47,846 bases of DNA from UBA5004 sp038061835 (GTDB taxonomy: Bacteria; Patescibacteriota; Minisyncoccia; Phycocordibacterales; Zambryskibacteraceae). Below are positions 47,712 through 47,846 of this stretch, piece by piece (within the stretch, counting starts at the first letter, position 1; each line of letters begins with the position of its first letter). The stretch spans positions 1-47,846 of the forward strand of contig JBBTYJ010000017.1 in NCBI GenBank assembly GCA_038061835.1. Direction: 5' to 3'. The position numbers and the translations under genes were made by a program. The notes under the pieces are model-generated. The model saw only the letters and a program-made list of their open reading frames with translations. It ran no database searches and was not told where the DNA came from.

Positions 47712-47846
47712 TCAAGGAAAAATCAAAAGTCGTGCCAGGGTACAAGAATCCTATGCAGACGCCTAGAATATTGAAGGCGGTTGTTTCTTCCGGTGTCGGT
47801 TCATTTAAGGATAAGACAAAATTCAAAGTAGTTGAAGATCGTCTCA
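47708..47846 (+). CDS. rplE: 50S ribosomal protein L5, 5' part
   Basis: Truncated by the window edge after 46 codons. MIKEKSKVVPGYKNPMQTPR, then ILKAVVSSGVGSFKDKTKF, is the N-terminal region of L5 (usually NPMQVPRIEKIVVNMGVG-like), and the order rplN-rplX-rplE is standard. Confidence 0.88.
   Translation, partial: MIKEKSKVVPGYKNPMQTPRILKAVVSSGVGSFKDKTKFKVVEDRL

Overview
The window looks like a fragment of a Patescibacteria (Candidate Phyla Radiation) genome, most likely Parcubacteria-like. The signs are compact house-keeping proteins (a 341-residue phosphoglycerate kinase, short L3 and L24), a type IV pilus cluster with several pseudopilins, ComEC split into two genes, frequent leaderless-type promoters, and GC-rich mini-palindromes that insert in frame into proteins as PAGRQ or CAKASAGKA peptides. 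TGA is used as an ordinary stop, so this is not a lineage that recodes TGA as glycine. A run of 100 N at 12342-12441 shows this is a scaffolded assembly. No rRNA, tRNA, CRISPR array, prophage or classical insertion sequence was recognised.

Layout. 1-626 holds no convincing gene, but has two DnaA-box-like 9-mers and a candidate structured minus-strand RNA ending in a strong terminator. 0.6-8.2 kb: exonuclease III, a phosphoribosyltransferase/beta-propeller fusion, then a minus-strand operon (methyltransferase, PurD, PaaK-like ligase) divergent from a second PaaK-like ligase; this resembles an uncharacterised small-molecule pathway. 8.3-13.6 kb: envelope proteins (lipoprotein, degenerate C39-like/TPR protein, Asp/Gly-rich membrane peptide, secreted TPR protein, large repeat protein split by the gap). 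13.6-19.3 kb: type IV pilus genes pilB, pilC, three prepilin-like proteins and a PilX-like protein. 19.3-21.1 kb: tpiA-pgk. 21.1-32.4 kb: DNA uptake and processing (recJ, rnhA, comEC and its separate hydrolase), HIT protein, lamin-tail protein, SOD, murB, rpmB, an M50 protease, and several small inserted genes. 32.4-47.8 kb: str and S10 ribosomal operons from rpsL to the start of rplE, interrupted several times.

Two patterns stand out. First, two paralogous 188-residue PaaX/Cas2-like proteins (21192-21758 and 30505-31071) are each bracketed by 36-bp double palindromes of identical geometry: 7-bp arms TACGTTA/TAACGTA, a 12-bp inner palindrome and 5-bp spacers. The inner palindrome differs between loci but is shared by both flanks of a locus, and the upstream copy contains the promoter -10 and ends on the A of the ATG. 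Second, four conserved genes (recJ, rpmB, fusA, rplB) are followed by small cargo and then a second, slightly diverged copy of their own last 35-102 bp including the stop codon. The cargo includes a membrane protein, a toxin-antitoxin pair, a winged-helix-like protein, and one of the PaaX/Cas2-like units with a small acidic protein. This is the footprint expected of cargo insertion at gene 3' ends with the end regenerated. It could come from a dedicated mobile system or from additive recombination during natural transformation, for which pilus and ComEC genes are present here.

A 76-bp MITE-like insertion with 12-bp terminal inverted repeats and a 7-bp target duplication splits a start codon region at 43188-43277. 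Several short genes with strong Shine-Dalgarno sites and their own terminators contrast with the leaderless starts of other genes and may be a mobile or recently acquired class.
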